Translations under genes and position numbers: made by a program | Notes under the pieces: model-generated | Told to the model about the DNA's origin: nothing | The model's database searches: none | The model's input: the letters and a program-made list of their open reading frames with translations, nothing else | Source of the DNA: Annona cherimola | Lineage: Eukaryota > Streptophyta > Magnoliopsida > Magnoliales > Annonaceae | DNA length: 64,000 bases | NCBI GenBank assembly: GCA_030490835.1 | Contig: CM059971.1 | Span: forward strand, 46,114,012 to 46,178,011 | Direction: 5' to 3' | In this document: piece by piece, positions 34,953 through 44,861 of the stretch | Layout of the letters: each line of letters begins with the position of its first letter | Position numbering within the stretch: position 1 is the first letter of the stretch

Positions 34953-36755
34953 ATGGCATCCCAATCTACTTCCGTTCCCGCATTTGCTGAAGGCCAATCC
35001 TTTACAAGGCCACCGTTGTTTGATGGGAACAATTTTGGATATTGGAAGCTTCGTATGAAGCAACTCATCATGGCTACCGATATGGACTCTTGGATTGCTA
35101 TCCAAGATGGAGTAATACTGCCTACCGATGAACGAGCTTCCAAATGGACCGATGAGGAAGTAAGAATAGTGAAGAGCAATGCCAAAGCTATGAACTCCTT
35201 ATTTTGTGCTCTCACTGCTTCCGAGTATGATAGAGTATCCTCTTGCTTAACCGCCAAAGAGATATGGGATACACTAATCTCTATCTACGAAGGAACTTCT
35301 CAAGTCCAAGGGACGAGAAGGAATATTTTGATTGGAGAACTAGAGAACTTTAGAATGCTAGAAACAGAAAATATTTCTGAAATGTTTGCTAGATTCTCTA
35401 AGATTACTAATGCTTTAAAAGGTCTTGGAAAAGCAATATCTGAATCTGAGCAGGTCATGAAGATTTTAAGAGCTCTACCCGAATCATGGACTCCAAAGAT
35501 CACTGCAATTGAAGAAGCCAAAGACCTCAACACGCTGAAGCTTGAAAACTTAATTAGCTCACTTATGTCACATGAGCTAATTAAGAAAAGGAATGAAGAT
35601 CAACACAGGGGCAAAAGAGCAATTGCATTAAAAGCCGCACAAGACACCGATGACACATCTTCTTCTCAAAATGACGACGAGATTGCTCTACTCACAAAAC
35701 GATTCAGAAAATTTGTGAGGAAAGGCAAAAATTTCAGAAGCTTCAAAGAAAGAACTCCCCAAGAGAAGAAGAAAGAATCAACCAAGTGCTACCGATGCGG
35801 CGGTTCGGGACATATGCAGGCTCAATGTCCAACTCCCGAAGAAAACAAGGCAAAAGAACAAAGAAAGGATCGAGGGAACAATAGAAGATTCCAGAAATAC
35901 AAAGGAAGAGGCATGTACGTAAATGATGAAGAATCTACGACGAGTAGCTTCTCAACCGATGACATAGAGGTGGAAGAATGTGCAAGAATTTGCTGCATGG
36001 CACAAATCGAGCAAGGAGAACAAATTACCTCAACAAAAGACACAAGCAATGAAGAGGTAAGTTCCAAACTCTCCCTTTCTAATTCAAGTTATTCTTCCTC
36101 TCATGAATGCCTCAAATGTACTGAATTAGATGAACTACAAACTGCATATGATTCATTATATGAAGAAATGAAGAAATTAGGAAGCAAGTTTACAATTAAG
36201 AAGAGACAATGTGATGCAACAATAATTGTAAATGGTAAACTTGCAGAAAGATTAGTCAAATTGAAAGATGAAACTGAATTGCTGAAAATGGAAAACAAAT
36301 CATTAAATGAATCATTAGCTAAGTTCTCTAATCCAGGAGAAAGTGTTAAAATGTTTCTGAATATGACCTCCCAAACACATAAAAGAGGTCTTGGGTATCA
36401 TACATTTGAGCAAGGAGAAAGTAGCAAATCAAATGAACAAATACTTGAGAAAAATCAAACTAAAAATGCATCTATATACAAGCCACAAAAGAAAAATTTT
36501 AAGTGGACTAGAAGACCAATGATTGAACCTTTGCATGCTTGGAGACCTACTCCAAGATTACCTTTGGCTTGTAATTTCTGCAATAAGATGGGTCATAAAA
36601 CTTACAAATGTAATTTTAAGAAACTATATGACCATGGTGTTAAATTAGTTTGGGTTCCAAGAAACACAAGATTTGGGCTTTCAAAGTTAGATCAACTTAG
36701 ATTAGATTCTATTACTAACCCAAATGGACCCATAAAATGGGTACCAAAAAGATAA
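34953..36755 (+). CDS. Copia-1 Gag (capsid-nucleocapsid), 600 aa
   Basis: Gag assembles the cytoplasmic particle and binds the element RNA. The N-terminal third (residues about 15-215) has the copia gag pattern: [29 protein letters not shown] and [14 protein letters not shown] zinc knuckle [14 protein letters not shown] starts at residue 279 and a second finger [14 protein letters not shown] at residue 540, with a charged, probably coiled-coil stretch (about residues 380-460) between them. Two zinc fingers in a long gag are typical of Sireviruses as I recall. The ATG at 34953 is 35 bases after the primer-binding site. The stop TAA (36753-36755) comes just before pol, which is in the +1 frame and overlaps gag by 20 bases. 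The closest relative here is the 612-aa Gag of Copia-2. Confidence 0.95.
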   Translation: MASQSTSVPAFAEGQSFTRPPLFDGNNFGYWKLRMKQLIMATDMDSWIAIQDGVILPTDERASKWTDEEVRIVKSNAKAMNSLFCALTASEYDRVSSCLTAKEIWDTLISIYEGTSQVQGTRRNILIGELENFRMLETENISEMFARFSKITNALKGLGKAISESEQVMKILRALPESWTPKITAIEEAKDLNTLKLENLISSLMSHELIKKRNEDQHRGKRAIALKAAQDTDDTSSSQNDDEIALLTKRFRKFVRKGKNFRSFKERTPQEKKKESTKCYRCGGSGHMQAQCPTPEENKAKEQRKDRGNNRRFQKYKGRGMYVNDEESTTSSFSTDDIEVEECARICCMAQIEQGEQITSTKDTSNEEVSSKLSLSNSSYSSSHECLKCTELDELQTAYDSLYEEMKKLGSKFTIKKRQCDATIIVNGKLAERLVKLKDETELLKMENKSLNESLAKFSNPGESVKMFLNMTSQTHKRGLGYHTFEQGESSKSNEQILEKNQTKNASIYKPQKKNFKWTRRPMIEPLHAWRPTPRLPLACNFCNKMGHKTYKCNFKKLYDHGVKLVWVPRNTRFGLSKLDQLRLDSITNPNGPIKWVPKR

Positions 36756-36757
36756 GA

Positions 36758-36777
36758 TTTATTTCCTTATTTTTCAG
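36758..36777 (+). promoter_or_regulatory. 3' splice-site-like tract between gag and pol
   Basis: TTTATTTCCTTATTTTTCAG lies directly between the gag stop and the protease. The corresponding place in Copia-2 also keeps a pyrimidine tract ending in TAG. It could be an acceptor that joins pol to an upstream leader. Confidence 0.35.
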
Positions 36778-36813
36778 ACATGTTTTAAGGCAAAGGCAAA
36801 CAATGAATGGTTC

Positions 36814-39800
36814 ATGGATAGCGGTTGTTCAAGGCATATGACCGGTGAAAGAAGTTTGTTTCATAAACTTAAGCCTTGCAACAATGGAATGGTTGCCTTT
36901 GGAAATAATGAAAAAGGTAAAATTAAAGGTAAAGGAAATATACTTAGTACCTCAAATGCATGCATGGAAGATGTTTTGTTTGTTGAAGGACTCAAACACA
37001 ATTTAATGAGTATTAGCCAATTATGTGATAAAGGATATAAAGTTGTGTTTGAATCATCTATATGTAATGTATTTGATGGAGAACATATCATGTTTAGTGG
37101 TAAACGACATGGAAATGTTTATTTGGTTTCACTTGATGAATTGAATGGTCAATGTCTTATGGCCATTGATAATGATCCATGGGTTTGGCATAAAAGGCTT
37201 GGACATGTAAACATGGGAAATATAAAGACCCTTTGGAAAAAGAATTTGGTAGAAGGATTACCAAAGTTGAAATATGACAAAGACAAAATTTGCAAGGCAT
37301 GTCAATTATCAAAACAACCCAAGATGCCTTTCTCTACCAAAAAGGAAATTTCCACCACAAAGCCACTTGAATTACTACATATGGATCTATACGGGCCATC
37401 CGACATTCTAACCATTGGTGGAAAGAAATATGTATTTGTCATAGTTGATGATTTTTCAAGATTCACTTGGATAATTCTCTTAGCTAGTAAAGATGAAGCC
37501 TTCTCTATGTTTGCAACTTTTGTGAATTTGGTGCAAAATGAAAAACAGAGTACTATTGTGACCATAAGAAGCGATCATGGTGGCGAATTTGAAAACAAAC
37601 GATTCATGGAATTTTGTAATAAAAAAGGAATTCACCACACATTTTCTGCACCAAGAACTCCACAACAAAATGGAGTAGTTGAAAGGAAAAATAGAACTAT
37701 ACAAGAGATGGCTAGAACTATGCTAAATGAGAGCAATCTATCCAAGAAATTTTGGGGTGAAGCTGTGAGTACAGCTTGTCATGTTTTGAATCGTGTTACC
37801 ATTCGAGCAATCTTGAAAAAGACTCCATATGAACTTTGGAAAGGAAGGAAACCAAATATATCTTATTTTCATGTTTTTGGATGTACATGTTATGTTTTAA
37901 ACAATGGAAAAGTCAACTTGGGAAAATTAGATGCCAAAAGTGATGAGGCAATATTCCTTGGTTATTCATCAAATAGCAAAGCATATAGAGTATTCAATAA
38001 ACGAAATCAAGTTGTAGAAGAATCCATACATGTTGTATTTGATGAATTTAACCAAACTCCGAGAAAGGAGGATGAACTAAGTGATGCAGATGAGACGAAA
38101 GGCAAAGAACAACCAAAGGAACTCGAGCTCAAGCCAGAAAATCCAGAGGAGGAAGAGGTAAGTGAAGGTAATGAATCTTACAAACCTCCAACTGATTTAA
38201 AGTTTAAAAATGCCCATCCAATTGAACAAGTTATTGGAAACATATATGAAGGAGTAAAAACTAGAAGATCAAAACAAAACGTTTATGGCCAATATGCGTT
38301 TGTATCGAAAATTGAACCAAATACCATTGAACAAGCTCTTAATGATGAAAATTGGGTTATTTCAATGCAAGAAGAGCTAAATCAATTCGAAAGAAACAAT
38401 GTATGGCATTTAGTTCCCAGACCAAACAATCATACAGTCATTGGTACAAAATGGGTATTTAGGAACAAATTAGACGAAAGCGGTCTTGTAATTAGAAACA
38501 AGGCAAGATTAGTAGCCAAAGGGTATTCCCAAGAAGAAGGAATTGATTTTGAAGAATCATATGCACCCGTGGCTAGATTAGAAGCCATACGCATCCTACT
38601 AGCATTTGCTTCTCATATGAACTTCAAATTGTTTCAAATGGATGTAAAAAGCGCATTTTTGAATGGTTATTTGAATGAAGAAGTATATGTTGAACAACCC
38701 CCTGGTTTTGAAGAAAAGGATCAATCAAAGTATGTTTATAAATTAACCAAAGCGTTATATGGACTAAAACAAGCACCAAGAGCTTGGTATGAAAGGTTAA
38801 ATAGATTCTTGATTGATCATGAGTTTCAAAGAGGGAAAGTAGACACTACTTTATTCATCAAGTACAAAAATAAAAATATTTTGATTGTACAGATTTATGT
38901 GGATGACATAATATTCGGTGCTACTGATGAAAATCTTTGTCAAGAATTTTCTAAGATAATGCAGAGTGAGTTCGAAATGAGCATGATGGGAGAATTAAAT
39001 TTCTTCCTTGGACTACAAATCAAGCAACAAAGTGAAGGAATATTTCTGAACCAATCCAAGTATGTCAAAGAGATGCTCAAGAAATTTGGAATGCAGAATA
39101 GCAAAGGGGCAAACACTCCAATGAGCTCAACAATCAAAATCGACACGGATGAAAACGGTAAAAGTATCGATCAAAAGCTTTATAGGAGCATGATAGGATC
39201 TTTGCTTTATCTAACTGCTTCTAGACCCGATATCTTATTTAGTGTTTGTATGTGTTCTAGATTTCAAGCATGTCCCAAAGAATCACATCTACTTGCTGTG
39301 AAAAGAATTTTTAAATATTTGATGAAAACCTCAAACCTTGGACTATGGTATCCAAAGGGGTCAACCTTTGATCTAATCGGCTATTCGGATGCAGACTTTG
39401 CCGGATATAAAGTAGATAGAAAAAGTACCAGTGGAACTTGTCAATTTCTTGGACATATGCTAGTTTCATGGCATTCAAGAAAACAAACAAGTGTTGCACT
39501 ATCTACTGCGGAAGCCGAATACATAGCCGCCGGTAGTTGTTGTGCCCAATTACTTTGGATGAAACAGCAATTAAAGGATTATGGTATTGATTATGTTGAT
39601 ATTCCTATTAGATGTGATAATACAAGTGCAATTTGTTTGACTAAAAATCCTATATTGCATTCTAGAACCAAACATATTGATGTGAGACATCATTTTATTC
39701 GTGAACATGTTGAAAATCATGATGTGTGCTTAGAATATGTGAAAACAGAAGACCAAATTGCTGATATCTTTACCAAACCTCTAGCCAAAGATACATTTTA

Positions 39801-39840
39801 TAAAATTAGGAATGATATGGGGATGATAGAGCTTAACTAG
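36814..39840 (+). CDS. Copia-1 Pol: protease, integrase, RT, RNase H (1008 aa from first ATG)
   Basis: The first ATG coincides with the protease active site (DSG at residues 2-4). The frame is actually open from 36736, 20 bases inside gag, so Pol is probably made by a +1 shift or from spliced RNA and not from this ATG. The integrase finger begins WHKRLGHV (residue 125) with CKACQ; its catalytic residues are D191 (MDLYGP), D254 (SDHGGEFEN) and E290 (VVERKN). RT has [12 protein letters not shown] and YVDD (residues 695-698). RNase H has GYSDADFAG (856 on), [10 protein letters not shown] and [11 protein letters not shown]. The order protease-integrase-RT-RNase H defines Ty1/copia. No stops or shifts are present, so the polyprotein appears functional. 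Confidence 0.95.
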   Translation: MDSGCSRHMTGERSLFHKLKPCNNGMVAFGNNEKGKIKGKGNILSTSNACMEDVLFVEGLKHNLMSISQLCDKGYKVVFESSICNVFDGEHIMFSGKRHGNVYLVSLDELNGQCLMAIDNDPWVWHKRLGHVNMGNIKTLWKKNLVEGLPKLKYDKDKICKACQLSKQPKMPFSTKKEISTTKPLELLHMDLYGPSDILTIGGKKYVFVIVDDFSRFTWIILLASKDEAFSMFATFVNLVQNEKQSTIVTIRSDHGGEFENKRFMEFCNKKGIHHTFSAPRTPQQNGVVERKNRTIQEMARTMLNESNLSKKFWGEAVSTACHVLNRVTIRAILKKTPYELWKGRKPNISYFHVFGCTCYVLNNGKVNLGKLDAKSDEAIFLGYSSNSKAYRVFNKRNQVVEESIHVVFDEFNQTPRKEDELSDADETKGKEQPKELELKPENPEEEEVSEGNESYKPPTDLKFKNAHPIEQVIGNIYEGVKTRRSKQNVYGQYAFVSKIEPNTIEQALNDENWVISMQEELNQFERNNVWHLVPRPNNHTVIGTKWVFRNKLDESGLVIRNKARLVAKGYSQEEGIDFEESYAPVARLEAIRILLAFASHMNFKLFQMDVKSAFLNGYLNEEVYVEQPPGFEEKDQSKYVYKLTKALYGLKQAPRAWYERLNRFLIDHEFQRGKVDTTLFIKYKNKNILIVQIYVDDIIFGATDENLCQEFSKIMQSEFEMSMMGELNFFLGLQIKQQSEGIFLNQSKYVKEMLKKFGMQNSKGANTPMSSTIKIDTDENGKSIDQKLYRSMIGSLLYLTASRPDILFSVCMCSRFQACPKESHLLAVKRIFKYLMKTSNLGLWYPKGSTFDLIGYSDADFAGYKVDRKSTSGTCQFLGHMLVSWHSRKQTSVALSTAEAEYIAAGSCCAQLLWMKQQLKDYGIDYVDIPIRCDNTSAICLTKNPILHSRTKHIDVRHHFIREHVENHDVCLEYVKTEDQIADIFTKPLAKDTFYKIRNDMGMIELN

Positions 39841-39873
39841 AAAAATTCATAAGAAAATTAAATTGGAAAATGT

Positions 39874-40027
39874 CAAGTCGATGAGTCAAGTCGACTCCAG
39901 GGACGCCAGGTCGACTCCGCTTCAGAAGCGAAGTCGACTCCGCTAGGGTCGAAGTCGACTCCGCCCCCAGGCGAAGTCGACTCCAGAAGGACCGAAGTCG
40001 ACTTCGCCTAGGGCAAGTCGACTCCGC
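39874..40027 (+). repeat. GTCGAC array between pol and ORF3 of Copia-1
   Basis: Seven GTCGAC palindromes occur in 154 bases, most as AAGTCGACTCC, between the pol stop and the start of ORF3. The core is the one found in the LTR arrays, but the flanks are GC-rich and the three-part plan is less regular. Confidence 0.85.
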
Positions 40028-40193
40028 GAGCGCGACCGTCCGACTTCCGTGCCTATTTCTTCTTCTTCTCTTTCTTTTCTTCCTCATTTCTTTCCGGTCT
40101 CCCTGTTTCTCTTCTCCTCCGGCGATTCTCCTTATTGCTCCATCTCCGGCGACAGCCTTTTCTCCGGCGATTTCTTCCTCATCTCCGGCAAAA

Positions 40194-40211
40194 CCTTTTC
40201 TCTCTTTTCAG
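40194..40211 (+). promoter_or_regulatory. 3' splice-site-like tract before ORF3
   Basis: A long CT-rich run (40050-40210) ends CTCTCTTTTCAG about 50 bases before the ORF3 ATG. An acceptor here would allow ORF3 to be made from spliced RNA. The role is inferred from sequence only. Confidence 0.35.
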
Positions 40212-40260
40212 TTTTATTCTCCATTTCTTGCAAGTCCCATTCTCAAAATCCAAACTCCAA

Positions 40261-41853
40261 ATGGCACCAAAGAAAGCAGTATCAAAACCATACCCCAAAC
40301 AGGTTCCCACACAACCACAACCTTCATCCCAACCAAAAGAAGTTCCTAGAAGAACTAGGACTCCATCAAAAAGAGCCAGAGAGGAACCATCAACTTCGAC
40401 GGGTAAACGGGTTCGATTCCAAACCTCCACTCAATCATCGGAACAAGCTACAAGGTCGGAAAGCCAACCTCATGTCCAAGCTTCACAAAGCACACACTCC
40501 GGAGCAAGCAGAAGGGGTACTGCGGCAACGGGCAAAACTCAAGTCTTAAAGATGCCCCCTACATACTTCAGAACCGAAATCAATCACGGCCGGTTCTACA
40601 AGAACTTCTATGAACGAAAGGTATTCATACCGAAAATCATAGATTTCAAATTTTTGAAAGATTATGGGTCCGACATAGAAGACCTATTGGATTTTCAAGG
40701 ATGGACCAAATTACTCAAAGAGGATGACAAGGTCTATCCAGATCTTACCAGAATATTTTACTATGAATGGGATGAAGAAAATTTTGGCACACATGTCAAA
40801 GAAGTAGATATAGATTTTGGAATCGGGTTAAGTCCAAGCCAAACCAGAGCAATGAGTCATTTAGGACAGATACTTGGAGTCCCTTTCATCGAAGAGCCTT
40901 TTCCGGAAGATCTTACCATGGATCAGATATATAATCAGCTCACCCGGAGTAACAAGTATCACCCGGGGATCAAGTTTCTTCGATACATGGATTTGTCACC
41001 CAGACTTCGGGTATTAAGGCTTCTCATTGCTCATTGCATCTACCCCAAAGGTGGTGGTAGAAATCAGTTAAACCCACAAGAAGCTGGAATCTTATGGAAG
41101 GTAGCAAACAAAGTCAAAGTGAGTCTACCTAAATTATTTCTAGAAGCCTTGGCAAGTCGAAAGGATAATCCAAGGGGCGTCCTTCCTTACGGCACTTGGA
41201 TCACAAAGATCCTTGAACATTTTGAAGTGGACATTGAAGGCGAGCCATTCGAAGTGCTCAAGTCCACAAATGCAATCAACAAGGCACTAATTCAGCGGAT
41301 GAAAATCAATGTACTTGAACTCCGACCCGATGCTCCAGAAGAAGAGCATCAAGAGGACCAAGCACAAGCTGAGGGGGAGCAACCTCCCGAAGCTCCGGTT
41401 GCTCCAGAAGAGCCACCATCACCTCAATCCCACGGCTCCTACTCCCCACAAGGATCCGTTGCACGAGAACGGGTACCTCCAACCGCTTCTGAGGAGGTCA
41501 CCCTAAGGGATCTCAAAGATGAAATCATTGCCATGAAGGCAGAAATGGGCTATCAAGAAAACCGGATGACAAGTCTTGTCACCGGTGTCCTTAATGCGAT
41601 TGAAGATATGCATTCCCGACAAGATAGAATCGAGCGGGAAATGCGTAAAATCCGATATCATCTTGCATCAGGCCATCATAAGAAGAGACCCATGCCTGAA
41701 CTCGATCCCTACGAGTCGGGTTCAGTTCATCGAGAGGCAACTCCCGATCACGCTTCTCTTGTTTACTCCTCGGCCCATCATTGTCCCATCAAACCTATTC
41801 CATATCCGATCTCTCAATTTCAATTCATCAAATCGTTATTTTTGCTTGATTGA
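40261..41853 (+). CDS. Copia-1 third ORF: envelope-like / 'putative plant transposon protein', 530 aa
   Basis: The frame is open upstream, but the first ATG is at 40261 in a good context (aaATGGC) and gives MAPKKAVSKPYPK. The N-terminus (to about residue 100) is basic and rich in S, T, P and Q. The middle (about 105-290) holds the pattern FYERKVFIPKIIDF, then a GW segment, then VYPDLTRIFYYEW, which resembles the domain annotated in many plant genomes as putative plant transposon protein and found in some Sirevirus envelope-like ORFs (recalled family). A P/E-rich stretch follows, then a likely coiled coil (about 415-475: LRDLKDEIIAMKAEM, IEDMHSRQDRIEREMRKI). I see no clear signal peptide or transmembrane segment, so an envelope function is not supported. 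It sits 420 bases after pol in the same frame. Copia-2 lacks it. Confidence 0.8.
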   Translation: MAPKKAVSKPYPKQVPTQPQPSSQPKEVPRRTRTPSKRAREEPSTSTGKRVRFQTSTQSSEQATRSESQPHVQASQSTHSGASRRGTAATGKTQVLKMPPTYFRTEINHGRFYKNFYERKVFIPKIIDFKFLKDYGSDIEDLLDFQGWTKLLKEDDKVYPDLTRIFYYEWDEENFGTHVKEVDIDFGIGLSPSQTRAMSHLGQILGVPFIEEPFPEDLTMDQIYNQLTRSNKYHPGIKFLRYMDLSPRLRVLRLLIAHCIYPKGGGRNQLNPQEAGILWKVANKVKVSLPKLFLEALASRKDNPRGVLPYGTWITKILEHFEVDIEGEPFEVLKSTNAINKALIQRMKINVLELRPDAPEEEHQEDQAQAEGEQPPEAPVAPEEPPSPQSHGSYSPQGSVARERVPPTASEEVTLRDLKDEIIAMKAEMGYQENRMTSLVTGVLNAIEDMHSRQDRIEREMRKIRYHLASGHHKKRPMPELDPYESGSVHREATPDHASLVYSSAHHCPIKPIPYPISQFQFIKSLFLLD

Positions 41854-41854
41854 C

Positions 41855-41868
41855 AAAAAGGGGGAGAT
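41855..41868 (+). other. Upstream polypurine tract of Copia-1
   Basis: AAAAAGGGGGAGAT starts two bases after the ORF3 stop and is identical to the tract next to the 3' LTR. A second tract in an equivalent place exists in Copia-2, so it may be an extra plus-strand priming site. Confidence 0.75.
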
Positions 41869-42242
41869 AGAATAGGAAGTGAGTTGAAAGTTTTTTAAAG
41901 TTTTGGGTTGGGTACATTGTATTTAAGGTTTCATTTATGCTTTAATTTTTGTTCTATGTAATGAAACTTCATATATACATATATGAAAAGATGTTTTATT
42001 GGTTTATGATTGATATATTTGATAAGTGATTGCAATTTTTATAAATACAAAGTATTCTTAATGATTAATACTCAATATATGGCTTGAAAGGTATTCAAGC
42101 ATATTCTATGCCAAAATGACTAATGTTCTGAAAAAGTTCTCAACTCTAAATTATATGTTCAAGAAATATACTCTGTTTTCTCAAATGAACATGTTTGAAT
42201 TATTGAAAGGTATCAACTCAAAATGAAGTTTTGTCAATCATC
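41869..42242 (+). other. Non-coding spacer between the two polypurine tracts of Copia-1
   Basis: About 370 AT-rich bases with no reading frame and no repeat that I can identify. Confidence 0.6.
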
Positions 42243-42256
42243 AAAAAGGGGGAGAT
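42243..42256 (+). other. Terminal polypurine tract of Copia-1
   Basis: AAAAAGGGGGAGAT directly abuts the 3' LTR start TGTTGG, the normal plus-strand primer. Confidence 0.92.
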
Positions 42257-44035
42257 TGTTGGAAACAATGTTCAAAATAAATCAAATTGGCCAAGGATTG
42301 AGTTTTGATGATTAACAAGAACTAGTATGAGTATATATATATATGACTAATATGTTTGCCAAGTGTTTAAGGAAAGCAGAGAAGTCAAGTCGATCTTCGA
42401 GTCGACTTGAACTTAGACTTGGGAGTGAAGTCGATAGTGAAGTCGACTCCACTAACGACTTCAAACAAGCCAAAACTGGACAAAGTTGAAAATGGAATTC
42501 TGACGAGTGAAGTCGCAAGCCAAGTCGACTCCACATGCGACTTGGGTAGTCAAGTCGCATACGAAGTCGACTTCAGCATCGACTTCGAAGTACACAAAAA
42601 TGTCCAGCGTTGAAATCTGGCTCCCGAAGATACGAAGTCGCAGACGAAGTCGACTCCAAGTGCGACTTGGGCGAAGTCGCAAACCAGGTCGACTCCAACT
42701 TCGACTTGAGAAGTTTTGAAGTCCAAGATGAAGATTCAAGCATATCCAAGACATCCATTTGAAGTTTCTCACATACAAATGAGCTTTAAAGACTATTCTT
42801 AAAGTGACTTAAGATCAAAGCAAGAATCCAAGTTCAAGTTCAAATCAAGTCTATCAAGCTCAAAGCAAATCTTCAAGCTAGCTTCCAAATGGAGTAAAAA
42901 CCAAGTCATGAAGACCCAGTGAGTCCAAAGCAAAGCAAGGAAAATACACATATTTTGCAAAGAACTCAAAGCTTTCAAATGGTTTGCAAGACTCAAGACA
43001 TTTCAAGAAGATCAAGGCGTTTCTGCAATAGACCAAGCCAAGTCGCAACCCAAGTCGACTTCAGGATCGACTTGAGTCGAAGTCTGAAACCAAGTCGACT
43101 AAAACTCAGACTTGGGAAATTGGAGGAACTGGAGTCGCAGACGAAGTCGACTCCAGATGCGACTTGGGTTACCAAGTCGCAAGCCAAGTCGACTCCATCT
43201 TCGACTTGGGTATAACGGTCAAATTTTCGAACGTTGAAGTTCATTTATTGCACGCCAACTACTTCTACAACGTTCATATTTTCCTCAATCTATAAAAGGA
43301 CATTCAAATGAACGTGAGAAAAACAAGAGACACTACTCTAAAGATCAAAGAGAGAAAAGAAGTACAAGAAAGACTTTCAAATACTTTTTCTCCATATTTG
43401 AGTGTTTCAAAGGAAGAAAGAGCTTCAAACTGCAAGTTGCTTCAACAATCATCAAGCTACTTTTGATTTCTTCCTCGAGCTCAAAACTGCCTACACAAAT
43501 CTGTAAAGTGTAGTTTTTATTCATTTCTTTATTTGGTTGTATAAATCTTGATTTAGCTTGGGTAGCTAGGATCAAGTGTATGCAAAGTAGGATGTGATTG
43601 GAGTGAGACTCATCACCTACTTGTGCAAGTGATTGTATATGCCCCCTAGAGCTTTGAATCTAGAAGAGAGCAAGTGGCTCTAGTTGTATATGCCCCCTAG
43701 AGCTTTGAATCTAGAAGAGAGCAAGTGGCTCTAGTTGTGTATGCCCCCTAGAGCTTTGAATCTAGAAGAGAGCGGTGACTCTAAGTGTATTCGTGGAATA
43801 CATAGTGGAACCTAAGTCACAACGGAGTGTGAGCTTGGAAGAGTGGAGTAGGGAAGGTTTGCCCGAACCACTATAAATCTTGTGTTCTACTGCTTTATCT
43901 TATTTGCTCTCCATTTGCTTAAAAAAGGGGATTAACTTTTTCAAGGGGTTAAGATATTTGAAATTATCAAAGAAATTTTAAAGAACCCAATTCACCCCTC
44001 CCCTCTTGGGTTTAGCCATCAACTCGGGACCAACA
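42257..44035 (+). repeat. 3' LTR of Copia-1, 1779 bp
   Basis: It has the same length as the 5' LTR and one visible difference (42327). The GTCGAC clusters, TATA box and 51-bp repeats are present at an offset of 9131 bases. The target duplication gatta follows. Confidence 0.95.
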
Positions 44036-44040
44036 GATTA

Positions 44041-44848
44041 TAGATATGATACCGCAGAGAGTGATATCATAGCAAGGGATGGTAAATAGCTGAAGAAAAA
44101 TGAAGGCAAGAAAGATTGTCGAGATTCTTTTAATTCTGATGTGTTGGAAGATAGGTGTGAGAGGATTACCTCTCTATGATGGCGATGAGTTCATGAGAAA
44201 TGAGACTAGAAAGGATGATAAGGACTCTCTACTGGGCTTATGGGAAATGGAGATGAGAATAAGAAAGAAAATATTTTAGACTGGTTTAGCACCAGTACTC
44301 TCATTAAGCAGTCTACACTTGTATAACCTAGTTGTAGACATTATAAATTGAGAAGGAATGGATGGGTTAGCAAAAATGTCTTTGCTTTTAATAAGATATG
44401 TATGAAATTTTATGTGAAAGCATCTTTGCTCTTTGCTATAGAAATGAAGGTATTTATGTTATATGAACAGTATGTGTGGAAAAGAAGATGATTACTATTG
44501 ATCTCTACTTGATATGATTGAATGGATATGTTTAAGCTACCCTATGATAAGATGAGAGATTATATAGATATAATTTCTCTATGTATAAGAAAAATAGTAT
44601 ACCTACCATAATAACAAGAGTTGGATGGCACAAAGGAAAGGGCAATTGCCAATAAAAAATCCTAAGTTAATAGTAAAGATGGGCAATAGGTCTACCTGAC
44701 TAAGGCTAAAAACGCCACCAGGATAGAGTAGTGCAGTAGAAGCGTGGTGAGTCATTCGAAGTATTGAAAAAAGATGATAAGCTGGCTATTTTATATAGCT
44801 TTACCCCGATATTTGAAATATAATAAGTTTCGAGGTGAAACCTTTTAT
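44041..44848 (+). other. 3' non-coding tail of element B, after Copia-1
   Basis: It resumes the element B sequence exactly after the duplicated gatta and aligns with 22176-22933 of element A. No reading frame is supported. Confidence 0.75.
44724..44753 (+). other. Initiator-Met-tRNA 5'-half-like fragment (copy 3)
   Basis: About 23 of 30 bases match the tRNA 5' half, and all mismatches are C to T or G to A. It is the most decayed copy, in the same position relative to the polypurine tract as in A. Confidence 0.45.
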
Positions 44849-44861
44849 AAGGGGGGAGGAT
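44849..44861 (+). other. Polypurine tract of element B
   Basis: AAGGGGGGAGGAT directly precedes the 3' LTR of B. Confidence 0.85.

Larger units (their letters stand above)
33126..44035 (+). mobile_element. Copia-1: complete Sirevirus-like Ty1/copia retrotransposon, 10910 bp
   Basis: Two 1779-bp LTRs (33126-34904, 42257-44035) start TGTTGGAAAC and end CAACA. They differ visibly at one base (t at 33196, a at 42327). The target duplication gatta flanks the element (33121-33125, 44036-44040), and the empty site is seen intact in element A near 22171. The internal order is primer-binding site, gag, protease-integrase-RT-RNase H, a GTCGAC array, a third ORF, and two polypurine tracts. All three ORFs are open, so the element looks recently inserted and potentially autonomous. 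The copia domain order, a gag with two zinc fingers, and the extra ORF after pol point to the Sirevirus (SIRE/Maximus) lineage. Confidence 0.93.

Noticed and set aside
36742..36777. A 36-base intron between gag and pol of Copia-1
   Set aside because: GT and AG ends exist, but 36 bases is too short for a plant intron. If the acceptor is used, the donor must lie further upstream.
40135..40260. An N-terminal extension of the Copia-1 third ORF
   Set aside because: The frame is open here, but it has no ATG; the first ATG, in good context, is at 40261.
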